Origin: Arthrobacter subterraneus
Lineage (GTDB): Bacteria; Actinomycetota; Actinomycetes; Actinomycetales; Micrococcaceae
Direction of reading: 5' to 3'
DNA: 36,257 bases
Assembly (NCBI RefSeq): GCF_900099735.1
Contig: NZ_FNDT01000025.1
Span: 1 to 36,257 of the forward strand
In this document: piece after piece, positions 1 through 7,887 of the stretch
How the letters are laid out: the number at the start of each line of letters is the position of its first letter
How positions within the stretch are numbered: the stretch's first letter is position 1
Notes under the pieces: generated by a model
What the model was told of the DNA's origin: nothing
Seen by the model: only the letters and a program-made list of their open reading frames with translations
Databases searched by the model: none
Program-made: the position numbers and the translations under genes

Positions 1-470
1 CAGCGCAACCGCCGCCCCGGGTATCACTTCATTCACAACGCCGTCGACGATTACTCACGCTTTGCCTACTCCGAGATCCTCACCGATGAGAAGAAGGAAA
101 CCGTGGCCGCGTTCTGGAACCGCGCCAACACCTGGTTCGAGTCTCGCGGGATCACCGTCCAGCGAGTCCTGACCGATAACGGCAACGGGTACCGATCCCG
201 TGCCTTCGCCGACGCCCACGGACCCCGCATCAAACACAAACGCACCCGACCGTACCGGCCTCAGACCAACGGTAAGGTCGAACGCTTCAACCGCACCATG
301 CTCGACGAAAGGGCCTACGCCGCTCCTACACTTCAGAAGCGGACCGTGTCCCCGCGTTTCCGGCCTGGCTGCATCATTACAATCACCGAGGCCATCGAGG
401 CCATCGAGGCCACACCTCATTCAAAGGTCAGCCACCAGCCAGCCGCGTCACCAAACTCCCAGGCAATACA
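1..470 (+). pseudogene. IS481-family transposase, 3' remnant with indels
   Basis: The first frame from base 1 encodes the DDE integrase core of an IS481-like transposase (NAVDDYSRFAYSEIL, then VLTDNGNGYRSRAF, then KRTRPYRPQTNGKVERFNR), closely matching the fuller copy at 10376-11343. The 5' half lies outside the window. Compared with that copy, one base is missing after GCCTACGCC near 318, which shifts the frame before the end of the catalytic domain, and another is missing near 462. A nine-base unit GAGGCCATC is repeated near 388-412 where the other copy has it once in variant form. The element ends at ...CAATACA (470), abutting CCTAGA, the NCTAGN-type target of this family. It is a dead relic. 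Confidence 0.85.
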
Positions 471-587
471 CCTAGACGCGACGCCTCTCCACCGGCCGGT
501 TGATTAGATGCTTCTTCAGCGTTGCCACGTGGTCGAGGTGAGGTCGTGCGACTTGGGCGCCTTTTCGGGAGGCGCCGTGACCTTAAT

Positions 588-616
588 GTGACATTCAGTC
601 GCGGTGACGGTACTGT
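588..616 (+). promoter_or_regulatory. Putative promoter of the riboswitch-led NlpC/P60 gene
   Basis: GTGACA (588-593) and TACTGT (611-616) are separated by 17 bases. The gene at 4363-5223 has the same ATGTGACA -35 context upstream of its riboswitch. Transcription would begin near 623 and include the whole riboswitch. No transcript data support this. Confidence 0.4.
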
Positions 617-654
617 CGTCAAAGTGCCTACACCTACTTTGGCACCTGTGCACG

Positions 655-835
655 GTTTGCCGAGCTCTGCCACCGAGCGCACAGCCCGTTCGCGACACCG
701 TTTGGCAGAGGCGGGGGAACCACTTTTGGACTTTGTTGCTCAGGGTCCTAGGGGTTAAGACGCACTTCTCGGGTAAGTACCGAGAAGCGTCCGGGTGACT
801 CCCATCCGAATCCGACAGCTCACCTCGTAGGCACT
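655..835 (+). ncRNA. c-di-AMP riboswitch (ydaO/yuaA class), copy 1
   Basis: The leader carries the ordered conserved blocks of the ydaO motif: a 5' stem (CTCTGCCA 665-672 with TGGCAGAG 703-710), GCGGGGGAACC at 711-721, GGGGTTAA at 751-758, an internal hairpin around 764-787, a GGGTGACTC block near 793, and the 3' signature CCGAATCCGACAGCT at 806-820 followed by CACCTCGTAGGC. It ends about 18 bases before the GTG start of the secreted NlpC/P60 protein. This RNA class binds c-di-AMP and usually turns genes off; in Actinobacteria it commonly precedes Rpf, NlpC/P60 and M23 genes. Boundaries are estimated by eye. Confidence 0.88.
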
Positions 836-852
836 GGGAGAGGTTATTCACT

Positions 853-1689
853 GTGTCCTACCGACGCGCTCAGGGCCGCCATCGTGCCCCGCAGGTCAAC
901 GCACATCCATTGACCGCTTTATCGCAAGCAGTTTCTTTGAACGCCGGATCGGCTGGCCGTCAGACAGCGGTCCTGCTCGCGGCGTCCGGTTTGGTATTGA
1001 CGGCGGGAATGCCGGCCCACGCTACGGGACAGTCCGAGGAACGGGCACTGCGCAGCACAGAACTGACAGTCGCGCCGGTCCAGGCGGAAGTGACTGCCGC
1101 AGCCGGAGCTGACATTTCCTTTGAGCGGCAGGCTGTTTCGCCGGTGGCTGCCCCGAACGTCGAGGAAGCGCCCGCACCGGCGCAGCCCAGTATTGAAGCC
1201 CAGACGGCACAGAACAGCACCGTCAATCAGGTCAACGCTCCTGTGGTCGAGTCCGCCCAGGCGGCGCCCGCGGCACCGGAGCCTGCGCCGGCTGCATCGG
1301 CGACCGCTGCTGCACCGGCGGTGACTGAAACCGCACCTACGCCTAGGCCAGCGCCTGCAGCCAGTTCTTCTTCCAGCAGTGTTGGCGCTGCGCTGGTGGC
1401 GTCGGCGTACGCCCAGATGGGTGCCACTCAGGACTGCACGATCCTCGTCGAGGTTGCTCTGCGTTCGATCGGTAAATCCGTCGGCGACCTGGCACCCGAG
1501 CAGTTCTACCAGTATGGAACCGTCGTGGGCTCTCCTGTCCCCGGGGACCTGGTCATCCGGCCCGGGCACGTAGCTATCTACGTCGGGAACGGACAGGTCA
1601 TCAGCAGCGGAATGAACGGCGTGAACGCGACCATCCTGCACCCCCTGTCAGACCTGGCGGGATCCTCCTTCGTGCGGGTCAGCGGCTAA
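853..1689 (+). CDS. Secreted NlpC/P60-type peptidoglycan hydrolase
   Basis: A 278-residue exported protein. The basic N-terminus (RRAQGRHRAPQ) is followed by a hydrophobic signal segment at about 38-56 ending near AHA. Residues 60-180 form a low-complexity Ala/Pro/Glu/Ser linker, and a C-terminal NlpC/P60-like domain spans about 182-278. The likely nucleophile is Cys195 in QDCTILVEVALRS, and the likely base is His239 in RPGHVAIYVGNG. Family members cleave stem-peptide bonds of peptidoglycan; the compact domain and DCT in place of DCS make exact specificity uncertain. The GTG start has a GGGAGAGG site upstream. The catalytic domain is almost identical to that of the gene at 4363-5223, while the N-terminal halves are unrelated. 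A c-di-AMP riboswitch precedes the gene. Confidence 0.85.
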   Translation: MSYRRAQGRHRAPQVNAHPLTALSQAVSLNAGSAGRQTAVLLAASGLVLTAGMPAHATGQSEERALRSTELTVAPVQAEVTAAAGADISFERQAVSPVAAPNVEEAPAPAQPSIEAQTAQNSTVNQVNAPVVESAQAAPAAPEPAPAASATAAAPAVTETAPTPRPAPAASSSSSSVGAALVASAYAQMGATQDCTILVEVALRSIGKSVGDLAPEQFYQYGTVVGSPVPGDLVIRPGHVAIYVGNGQVISSGMNGVNATILHPLSDLAGSSFVRVSG

Positions 1690-1692
1690 CAC
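1375..1692 (+). repeat. 318-bp inverted repeat, left arm (NlpC/P60 domain)
   Basis: This stretch matches the reverse complement of 4360-4677 over its full 318 bases with no gaps and five substitutions (by-eye count, 313/318). Four substitutions are synonymous and the fifth changes the last residue (Gly to Ser). Identity stops abruptly at both ends: upstream are unrelated linkers, and downstream the match ends three bases after the stop codon. Confidence 0.92.
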
Positions 1693-1715
1693 GGCGAATC
1701 CCTCCCAGCAATCGA

Positions 1716-1765
1716 AAGCGCCCCTCAAGGTGCCCGTGAGGGTATCCGGAGGGGCGCTTCGTCTT
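1716..1765 (+). terminator. Rho-independent terminator after the NlpC/P60 gene
   Basis: AAGCGCCCCT (1716-1725) pairs with AGGGGCGCTT (1750-1759), followed by CGTCTTTT. It lies 26 bases after the stop codon and should end the riboswitch-controlled transcript. Confidence 0.8.
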
Positions 1766-2584
1766 TTGACTGCCGTCACGCCGGGTAGGTTCTCCGCCCA
1801 TTCGTCTTTCGCGGGCTCTTGCTGGACCGGCGGCAGGAACCGGCCGCTGCAGATAGGTTCAGCCCCCGGGGCGGGGCGGGTCATCTCCCAGGCAGCAATC
1901 CACACTGGGCAGTTGTGAAGGCTCGTACTGAACTGCCCTTGATAGCTGGAGGTACTGAACTTCTTCGATCCGACGCTTTTGGAATCCGGCGGCCCTTGGC
2001 TGTTCGACCGTTTTTCTTCCCTTGAGAATATAGACCCGGGTGAGACTGAAGCCCCATCGGAGTCAGCAGGCCCGCTGGCTGCCTTGGCGTGAGATCAGAG
2101 TTACAGGCGTCACCGGCCCAGCGGTTGTTACTTCGACGTTTCCGGTCAGGCGAAAATCAAGGTGAAGACCCGGGTAGTGGAAACTGCTAACAGTTTGGCT
2201 CCCGATCAACAGCACTCTTCCATGACAGGGAAGACACCATCGGAGCCTCCAACGACGACAGGCTCCCGAACAGACGGGAAAGTCAAAAGTCCACCTTTGC
2301 TTCTGCGGATGTGGCATGTTCGCGAGTGCGGCGCCGGAGGCGAACCGGGGGTCACCAACGTCTGACCCAAGGTGCAACCAGCCACTGGAATGCGTACGGC
2401 CCATTTGCCGGTGAGGACAGCGCTACGGTGCTTCAGGCTGGCTCGGCCCGGATCAGGTTTCTTCGCCAGAGTGTGAGCGCTGCCGCGTCTGTGCGGAGTT
2501 CCGAAAGTGCGCTGGGGTTCACAGGGTTTCCATAACGGCTACCGGGCATCGTTAGGAGACGTCGTTAGTCCGGAGAGGGAAATT
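1766..2584. other. Intergenic region of about 820 bp before the multicopper oxidase
   Basis: I see no convincing gene here on either strand. Short open frames around 2063-2535 lack family features and good ribosome sites. The segment holds two direct copies of GTACTGAACT (near 1924 and 1952). The end, with GGAGAGGGA just before 2585, is the ribosome site of the oxidase gene. It may hold the oxidase's promoter and operators, but no copper box of the CsoR type was recognised. Confidence 0.5.
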
Positions 2585-4249
2585 ATGTCTGTTTCACGAC
2601 GTCAGGTGCTGCTTTTCGGTGGCTTAAGCGCTCTAGGGGTTGGAGCGCTCACGGTGCCCACTGGATCGGTGCAGGCGAAGTCAGCTAGTGCTCTGCCGGA
2701 TGAGCAGATGCCGTTACCGTACCGGACCGGGTTCACGCAGGCTCCGGTCCTGAAACCCTACGCGGTGAGCCGGAATCCGGACGATTATGAAAAGAAGATC
2801 AATTACTACTCGGTTACGCAGGTCGCGGCGACCGCATCAATCCTGCCGAACAAAAACCTGCTCACGCAGATCCTTGGGTATAACGGCATTTTTCCGGGAC
2901 CGACGATCAGAGTGGAACGGGGAACGAAGGCGTATCTGCGGGTCCGGAACCAGATGCCGGCAACCGATCCGCGGGCCGGGCATCTGCTCTATTCGTCGAC
3001 ACATCTGCACGGATCGGCTTCCCTGCCGCAGTTCGATGGGTATGCCAGCGATATTGTGCACACCCGCTTCGCCAAGGACTATGAGTATCCCAACGACCAG
3101 CCAGCCAGGACCCTTTGGTATCACGATCATGCCGTACATAACACGGCCCCGAACGTCTATTCCGGGTTGGTGGGCCAGTACCACATGCACGATGACCTCG
3201 AACGAGGCCTGCTTCCTCAAGGCAGGTTCGATGTGGCGGTAACGATCAGCGATGCCATGTTCGCGGAGAACGGGGAACTCGGTTACGACGATAACGACCA
3301 ATCCGGAGTCTACGGTGACGTGATCCTGGTCAACGGCCGGCCGTGGCCGGTAATGCAAGTCCAACGACGTATCTACCGATTCCGTCTCCTCAACGGATGC
3401 GTGTCGCGCTCCTTCCGGCTCCGGCTCGACACCGGCGACCCAGTCCTGATGGTCGCCACCGACGGTGGACTCATGCCCCGGTCGCAGGAGGTCTCCCAGT
3501 GGCGGCACGCCAGCGGCGAACGCTACGAGATCCTGATTGACTTCCGCAACTACCAGCCCGGACAGCGGATTCAACTGATGAACCTGTCCAACGACAACAA
3601 CGTCGACTACAACCACACCGATAAAATCATGGCTTTTGACGTCGTCGATTCCCCGGTCGACACCAGTGACCCGACCTGGAACACTCTTCCCATCGAGTTG
3701 GACCCGGGTAACGAAGTCATGGCGCTGAAGTCGAGCGACGCCTTGATCCGTCGTCACTTCAGGCTCAAGCGCGATGACCGCACCAACATGTGGACCATCG
3801 ACGGTCAAACGTGGGCTGACGTAGTGGCCAGCAACTATCAACGGATCGTCGCCAACCCCGAACTGAACAGCACCGAGATCTGGGAATTCGAGAACTCCAG
3901 CGGCGGATGGTTCCACCCCATGCACGTCCATCTCGTGGACTTCAAAATTATCGGCGGTGAGAATCGTGCCAACTACGCCTACGAGCAGGGCCCGAAGGAC
4001 GTCGTCTACGTTGGGGAGGGGGAAACTGCGCACTTACTCATGAAGTTCGGTCCGCACCGCGGCCGTTACATGATCCATTGCCACAATCTTCCGCACGAGG
4101 ACCACGACATGATGGTCCAGTTCCGCGTCGGTACAGCCGCTCTCGAACCCTCGGAGAACGATCCCATGAAAGCCGGCCCGAGCCGTTTGGATGACGGTAC
4201 GGCGCTGCCGCCCTTCCCTGACGCCTATGACTCGGTAGGCACCCCGTAA
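2585..4249 (+). CDS. Tat-exported multicopper oxidase, CotA/CueO-like
   Basis: A 554-residue three-domain multicopper oxidase. The ATG at 2585 is preferred over the open frame from 2507 because AGAGGGA lies just upstream and the protein then begins with a twin-arginine signal (SRRQVLLFGG, then a hydrophobic stretch to about 30). All four copper motifs are present: HLHG (140-143), WYHDH (178-182), HPMHVH (444-449) and HCHNLPHEDHDMM (498-510), with Cys499, His504 and Met509 as type-1 ligands in a pattern like CotA. Such enzymes oxidise Cu(I), Mn(II) or phenolics while reducing oxygen to water; here, beside copC/copD genes, a cuprous oxidase role outside the membrane is the likeliest. Substrate is inferred. 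Confidence 0.93.
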   Translation: MSVSRRQVLLFGGLSALGVGALTVPTGSVQAKSASALPDEQMPLPYRTGFTQAPVLKPYAVSRNPDDYEKKINYYSVTQVAATASILPNKNLLTQILGYNGIFPGPTIRVERGTKAYLRVRNQMPATDPRAGHLLYSSTHLHGSASLPQFDGYASDIVHTRFAKDYEYPNDQPARTLWYHDHAVHNTAPNVYSGLVGQYHMHDDLERGLLPQGRFDVAVTISDAMFAENGELGYDDNDQSGVYGDVILVNGRPWPVMQVQRRIYRFRLLNGCVSRSFRLRLDTGDPVLMVATDGGLMPRSQEVSQWRHASGERYEILIDFRNYQPGQRIQLMNLSNDNNVDYNHTDKIMAFDVVDSPVDTSDPTWNTLPIELDPGNEVMALKSSDALIRRHFRLKRDDRTNMWTIDGQTWADVVASNYQRIVANPELNSTEIWEFENSSGGWFHPMHVHLVDFKIIGGENRANYAYEQGPKDVVYVGEGETAHLLMKFGPHRGRYMIHCHNLPHEDHDMMVQFRVGTAALEPSENDPMKAGPSRLDDGTALPPFPDAYDSVGTP

Positions 4250-4255
4250 AGGCAG

Positions 4256-4291
4256 GACGCAGGGGACCCTTAGCGAACCGCCCCCTGCGTC
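4256..4291. terminator. Hairpin between convergent genes, probable bidirectional terminator
   Basis: GACGCAGGGG (4256-4265) pairs with CCCCTGCGTC (4282-4291), just after the oxidase stop and before the 3' end of the opposing LysM gene. No clear T-run follows on either strand, so termination efficiency is uncertain. Confidence 0.5.
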
Positions 4292-4359
4292 ACTGCCTGC
4301 CACTCCGAGCTTCATAGCCGCGCGTCCGGCGGCGCGCGAAGATCCGTTCGTTCGCCGCG

Positions 4360-4677
4360 GTGTTAGCTGCTGACCCGCACGAAGGAGGATCCCGCCAGGT
4401 CTGACAGGGGGTGCAGAATGGTCGCGTTCACGCCATTCATTCCGCTGCTGATGACTTGTCCGTTCCCGACGTAGATAGCTACGTGCCCGGGCCGGATGAC
4501 CAGGTCCCCGGGGACAGGAGAGCCCACGACGGTTCCATACTGGTAGAACTGCTCGGGTGCCAGGTCGCCGACGGATTTACCGATCGAACGCAGCGCAACC
4601 TCGACGAGGATCGTGCAGTCCTGAGTGGCACCCATCTGGGCGTACGCCGACGCCACCAGCGCAGCGCCAACACTGCT
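4360..4677 (-). repeat. 318-bp inverted repeat, right arm (NlpC/P60 domain)
   Basis: Reverse-complement partner of 1375-1692, with the same length and five mismatches. The arms enclose the multicopper oxidase gene, so recombination between them would invert a segment of about 2.7 kb carrying it. Confidence 0.92.
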
Positions 4678-5223
4678 TGCCGCCGCAGTGTTTGAGACCT
4701 GAGCCGGAGCGCGTTCAATGGTGCTCGCGGCGGTCGTGATGCCCATGGTGCTGGTTTCCACCCGCGCAGGTGCTGCCGGTGCCGTTACACCGCTTACGCC
4801 GGTGGCGGCACCTGTCAGGGCGATGAGGTCGCCGGGGTAGATGATGGATTCCCATCCCAACCCGTTGAGGGCGAAGATCGAGTCCAGGCTCACACCGTAG
4901 GAGGCCGCGATTTTTCCGAGGGTGTCACCTGATTGAACCGTGTGCGTGGCGCCCACCGTTGGTACTGCTGCTACAGGAGCAGCCGCACCCACCGTCTGGG
5001 TGACGGCGATGACCGGGAGTTGCTGCGGTGTCGTTGTGGAGGGGGCGCTGGTCGCTCCGGCGTTGGCCGGTAACGTTGACCCGAGCATCAGACCGGATAC
5101 AGCAACGGCTACCGCTGCCGGGCGTCCTACTGTGCTAACCCCCGACGAAGCCGCTTTGGCAACGTTGCGCAGAGGGTTGGTCGGGGCGGCGCGGTGGCGC
5201 GCGGTATGGCGGGTTTTTGACAT
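4363..5223 (-). CDS. Secreted LysM + NlpC/P60-type peptidoglycan hydrolase
   Basis: A 286-residue exported protein with a basic N-terminus, a hydrophobic signal segment (about 36-56, cleavage near NAGA), a LysM domain at about 93-137 (THTVQSGDTLGKIAASYGVSLDSIFALNGL...IYPGDLIAL), an Ala/Thr-rich linker, and a C-terminal NlpC/P60-like domain at 184-286 with Cys203 and His247. LysM binds glycan strands and would tether the hydrolase to the wall. The catalytic domain differs from that of 853-1689 only at the last residue, although everything before it differs. The ATG at 5223 follows GGGAGAGGCTC. A c-di-AMP riboswitch leader lies upstream on the same strand. Confidence 0.9.
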   Translation of the reverse strand: MSKTRHTARHRAAPTNPLRNVAKAASSGVSTVGRPAAVAVAVSGLMLGSTLPANAGATSAPSTTTPQQLPVIAVTQTVGAAAPVAAVPTVGATHTVQSGDTLGKIAASYGVSLDSIFALNGLGWESIIYPGDLIALTGAATGVSGVTAPAAPARVETSTMGITTAASTIERAPAQVSNTAAASSVGAALVASAYAQMGATQDCTILVEVALRSIGKSVGDLAPEQFYQYGTVVGSPVPGDLVIRPGHVAIYVGNGQVISSGMNGVNATILHPLSDLAGSSFVRVSS

Positions 5224-5240
5224 GATGAGCCTCTCCCTAT

Positions 5241-5415
5241 GCCTGCGAAGTTAGCTGTCGGATTCGGATGGGAGTCACCCGGGCGTACTGCAGCAACCAA
5301 GTATGTGCGGCTTCCGCCTTAACCCCTAGGGCTTTCTTTCGGAACCCCGTTCGTCGGTTCCCCCGCCTCTGCCGTGTTCTGTATAGGACGGACCTCCCGC
5401 AGCGACAGAGTTAGG
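5241..5415 (-). ncRNA. c-di-AMP riboswitch (ydaO/yuaA class), copy 2
   Basis: Read on the minus strand, the leader has CTCTGTCG/CGGCAGAG forming the first stem (5' arm within 5403-5410), then GGCGGGGGAACC, CTAGGGGTTAAG, GGGTGACTCCCAT and CCGAATCCGACAGCTAAC (ending near 5250), followed by TTCGCAGGC. Several blocks are identical to the copy at 655-835, while the internal hairpins differ in sequence. It stops about 18 bases before the ATG of the LysM/NlpC gene. Confidence 0.88.
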
Positions 5416-5464
5416 CAATCTGCTGGAGGGGTGTCACCCGTATCGAGGCCAAGACACCGCGAGG

Positions 5465-5494
5465 ATCATATCCGTCCTACCCGGTGTCTGTCAC
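5465..5494 (-). promoter_or_regulatory. Putative promoter of the LysM/NlpC gene
   Basis: On the minus strand GTGACA (5494-5489) and TATGAT (5470-5465) are 18 bases apart, placing the start of transcription just ahead of the riboswitch. The -35 context AATGTGACA resembles that of copy 1. Confidence 0.5.
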
Positions 5495-5684
5495 ATTTCA
5501 ATAACGGCAGGATGAAGGAGGCCTCGAACGTTTCGGGCAGGAACACCATCGAGAAGCTGGTGAGGTCGGTATTCCAATGCAGGCTCGGCCCATCGCCCTG
5601 TTCTCGGAATTGGTTTCAGATTCGATTCTTCAGTTTGTTTTTTCCCGATCGTCAAAACGGGATTCTCCGGCCACGTTGAAGGCG

Positions 5685-6188
5685 TCAACCGTCCCTCTGT
5701 TCCGGTACAGCACTTTCGCCGCTTAAAGCTTCGCCGCTTACGGCATTGACGAGTTTGGTCGGATGTCTGGTCGATACCAGCCAGTACGGGGTGGGGTCTT
5801 CTTCATCGTCTATATCGATCCGCACCACGGGGTCGATCCAGCCCCGGATGCATAGATACGCCAAGGCGTTCAGCGCAGGCCCGCGCTGGTGGGTGGCCTC
5901 CTTATTCCTATAGGAACGCGCCGTACCCAGGTAGGTCCGGTCGATATGGGCACGACCCACTTTCAATGTGCTGGCAGTCACAGTGATCCGCGGGGTTGAC
6001 AGGATCAGGAGAGCGGCAACGATGACAAAGATCGTGATGCAGGCGATGATTCCGGTGAGCATGCTGATCGGCGCGAAGACCAGAATGGATGCTCCTGCCA
6101 CTCCTGTGACTAGCACCCACACAAACGGCGTCGGCCACAGCCGTTCGTCGTAAAGGATTGCATCGGGTGGTGCGGGAGCTTCGGACAT
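5685..6188 (-). CDS. DUF3093 family membrane protein
   Basis: About 167 residues from ATG 6188; an in-frame ATG at 6215 would add nine residues and neither has a strong ribosome site. The sequence follows the DUF3093 pattern: YDERLWPTPFVWVL near the start, two membrane segments (about 20-65), IRGWIDPVVRIDI, and DPTPYWLVSTRHPTKLVNAV near the end. This actinobacterial family has no established function; the C-terminal half is a small cytoplasmic domain. It stands alone between the riboswitch leader and phoA and has no evident link to the metal genes. Confidence 0.85.
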   Translation of the reverse strand: MSEAPAPPDAILYDERLWPTPFVWVLVTGVAGASILVFAPISMLTGIIACITIFVIVAALLILSTPRITVTASTLKVGRAHIDRTYLGTARSYRNKEATHQRGPALNALAYLCIRGWIDPVVRIDIDDEEDPTPYWLVSTRHPTKLVNAVSGEALSGESAVPEQRDG

Positions 6189-6289
6189 GACCAATAGCTT
6201 GCCACACCACTGCATGTTCCCGTCCCCGTCTGCTCATCGATTGCTTTGGGGCGGATTTATCACGCCGCTCTGCCGCAGAGTGGGCCAGC

Positions 6290-6327
6290 TGCCGGTGACT
6301 GGCGGCTAGGGCGCCACGTCACCGGCA
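6290..6327. terminator. Stem-loop downstream of phoA
   Basis: TGCCGGTGAC (6290-6299) pairs perfectly with GTCACCGGCA (6318-6327), and the loop can fold further (GGCGGC/GGCGCC). It lies about 65 bases beyond the phoA stop. No T-run is seen, so its role as terminator is tentative. Confidence 0.45.
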
Positions 6328-6393
6328 ACTGCATGCCCGCAACAGGCACAACTCCAGCCTAACTTATCGTTTACTGGTGCGGATCCTTGCTTG

Positions 6394-7773
6394 TCAGGGC
6401 AGGTTGAGTGCAGTGGTGATGATGTCGAAGATATCGGTCTGGTCGATCAGGGCTGGAAGGTTCCCGGCGCCAGGACCGAAGGCCAGTAGCGGCACGGTTG
6501 AGCCGGTGTGGTCCTGGGATTTGGTGGTGGGAGAGGTAGCGTAATTGAGCTTCATCGGCTGTCCATCGGCAGTGGTGAGCGTAGCCGTTGCCCCGGGGGA
6601 ATCGGTGTCGCCGGCAGGGATGATCTGGCTTGTGTGGCTGTGGTCGGCGGTCACCAGGACCGTGGTGTTGCCCTCGGCTTCGGCATAATCCAGGGCGACC
6701 TGCACCGCCCGGTCGAAAGCGACAGTCTCACCGATCTGGGCGCAGGGGTTGGCGGCATGGTCCTGCTTGTCGATGGAAGCGCCCTCAACTTGAAGGAAGA
6801 ATCCTGGCTGGCCCTTGGCGGCACCGTTGTTTCCTTGACTACGATCGAGCAGGTCCAGCGCCTGGTCGGTCATCTCATCGACGGTGGGGATCTCGTCAGT
6901 GAACTCGGGGTTGGCCTCACAGGTTACGTCGACACCACCGGGGGCAGCTTGAGCGCCGGTCAGTTCAGTGGGCAAGTGGCCTCCGGCAAACAGTCCGAGC
7001 ACTGGCAGCTGCGCTTCAGCAAGGTTGTCAGCATCGCGCATGACGTTGTAGCCACGGGCGGCCGCTGACTCAGCGACCGTCTGGCCAGCGAACTCGCCGG
7101 CCAGAATGTTCTGGTCGTAACGGTCCGCTCCGCCTCCCAGGAGCACGTCGACCCCCAGATCAATGGACTGCTCTGCTATCGAACCCGGACCGCCATTTTC
7201 GGTAGCGTCCTGCGGGCAGTCCCTCGTGGTCTGCGCCGGTCCTTCGCATCCGCGCTTGGCTACGTGCGCCATAGCTCCGGCCGGGGTGGCATCGGTGAGG
7301 CGGGCAGTGCTCACGTTACCGATGAGCATCCCGGCCTCCTGCGCCATCTCCATACTCGTCGGTACATCCTCGTCAGCCGCAGCGGTGGTGGAAATCCTTC
7401 CGTTGCTGGTCTTCACTCCCGTTGACCAGGCGGTGGAAGTGGCTGCGGAATCGGCCACGTAATTCGGTGCCGCCGGTTCTGTTTCCTGAACCGAGTAGGT
7501 GGTGACGGTGCTGCGATCAGGCATTGCATCCATCTTCAGTCGACCAGCGGCACCGTATTCGTAGTTGCGCGCCGCTGACAGTTCAAAGTCCCCCATGCCG
7601 TCACCGACGAGCAGAATCACATTGCGCGCCCTGTCCTGACCGGTGCCGGCCTGTTGCGCCTCCGAGGGGCCCGCCATGGCTGCCGGAAGTACCATCCCGG
7701 CAGCGACCGTCGAGGCGGCCACCCCCGCAGCCCCGCTTAGGTAGAGGGAACGCCTGATTTGTTTCGATCTCAT
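6394..7773 (-). CDS. phoA: Alkaline phosphatase, PhoA family, secreted
   Basis: A 459-residue phosphomonoesterase that releases phosphate outside the membrane. The N-terminus has paired arginines and a hydrophobic stretch (IRRSLYLSGAAGVAA...), compatible with Sec or Tat export, with cleavage near AMAG. Metal and catalytic motifs are in order: NVILLVGDGMGD (51-62, Asp58), DSAATSTAW with the phosphorylated Ser109, EGASIDKQDHA, VTADHSHTSQ, and SQDHTGSTVPLLAFGPGA near the end. Length and order match classical PhoA. The ATG at 7773 has an AGAAAG site upstream. A PHO-box-like repeat is about 93 bases further upstream, fitting phosphate-starvation control. Confidence 0.95.
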   Translation of the reverse strand: MRSKQIRRSLYLSGAAGVAASTVAAGMVLPAAMAGPSEAQQAGTGQDRARNVILLVGDGMGDFELSAARNYEYGAAGRLKMDAMPDRSTVTTYSVQETEPAAPNYVADSAATSTAWSTGVKTSNGRISTTAAADEDVPTSMEMAQEAGMLIGNVSTARLTDATPAGAMAHVAKRGCEGPAQTTRDCPQDATENGGPGSIAEQSIDLGVDVLLGGGADRYDQNILAGEFAGQTVAESAAARGYNVMRDADNLAEAQLPVLGLFAGGHLPTELTGAQAAPGGVDVTCEANPEFTDEIPTVDEMTDQALDLLDRSQGNNGAAKGQPGFFLQVEGASIDKQDHAANPCAQIGETVAFDRAVQVALDYAEAEGNTTVLVTADHSHTSQIIPAGDTDSPGATATLTTADGQPMKLNYATSPTTKSQDHTGSTVPLLAFGPGAGNLPALIDQTDIFDIITTALNLP

Positions 7774-7865
7774 CGCATGTGGTCTTTCTGTAGTCTCACC
7801 GGTTACCAGGTCCGGGCGCCATCATGGTGCCCCACCCTCCAGGAGGGTACGGACCTCAGGTGGCA

Positions 7866-7887
7866 GACAAGTGACAGGAAAGTGAAC
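7866..7887 (-). promoter_or_regulatory. Candidate PHO box upstream of phoA
   Basis: On the minus strand two 11-base units lie directly adjacent: GTTCACTTTCC (7887-7877) and TGTCACTTGTC (7876-7866). The unit length and TTCAC core resemble the PhoP direct repeats described in Streptomyces. The position fits activation of phoA. Confidence 0.5.

Noticed and set aside
919..1641. 240-codon antisense frame over the NlpC/P60 gene
   Set aside because: Arg/Cys-rich low-complexity product opposite a clear secreted hydrolase; shadow frame.
2837..4033. 398-codon open frame antisense to the multicopper oxidase
   Set aside because: Lies entirely within a gene with all copper motifs; product has no family features and arises from high-GC codon bias.
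4319..4340. GC-rich palindromic patch as a regulatory site
   Set aside because: Falls between convergent gene ends and looks like G/C composition; no T-run or known motif.
5374..5679. 101-codon plus-strand frame
   Set aside because: Overlaps the riboswitch and promoter of the LysM gene; unrecognised product.
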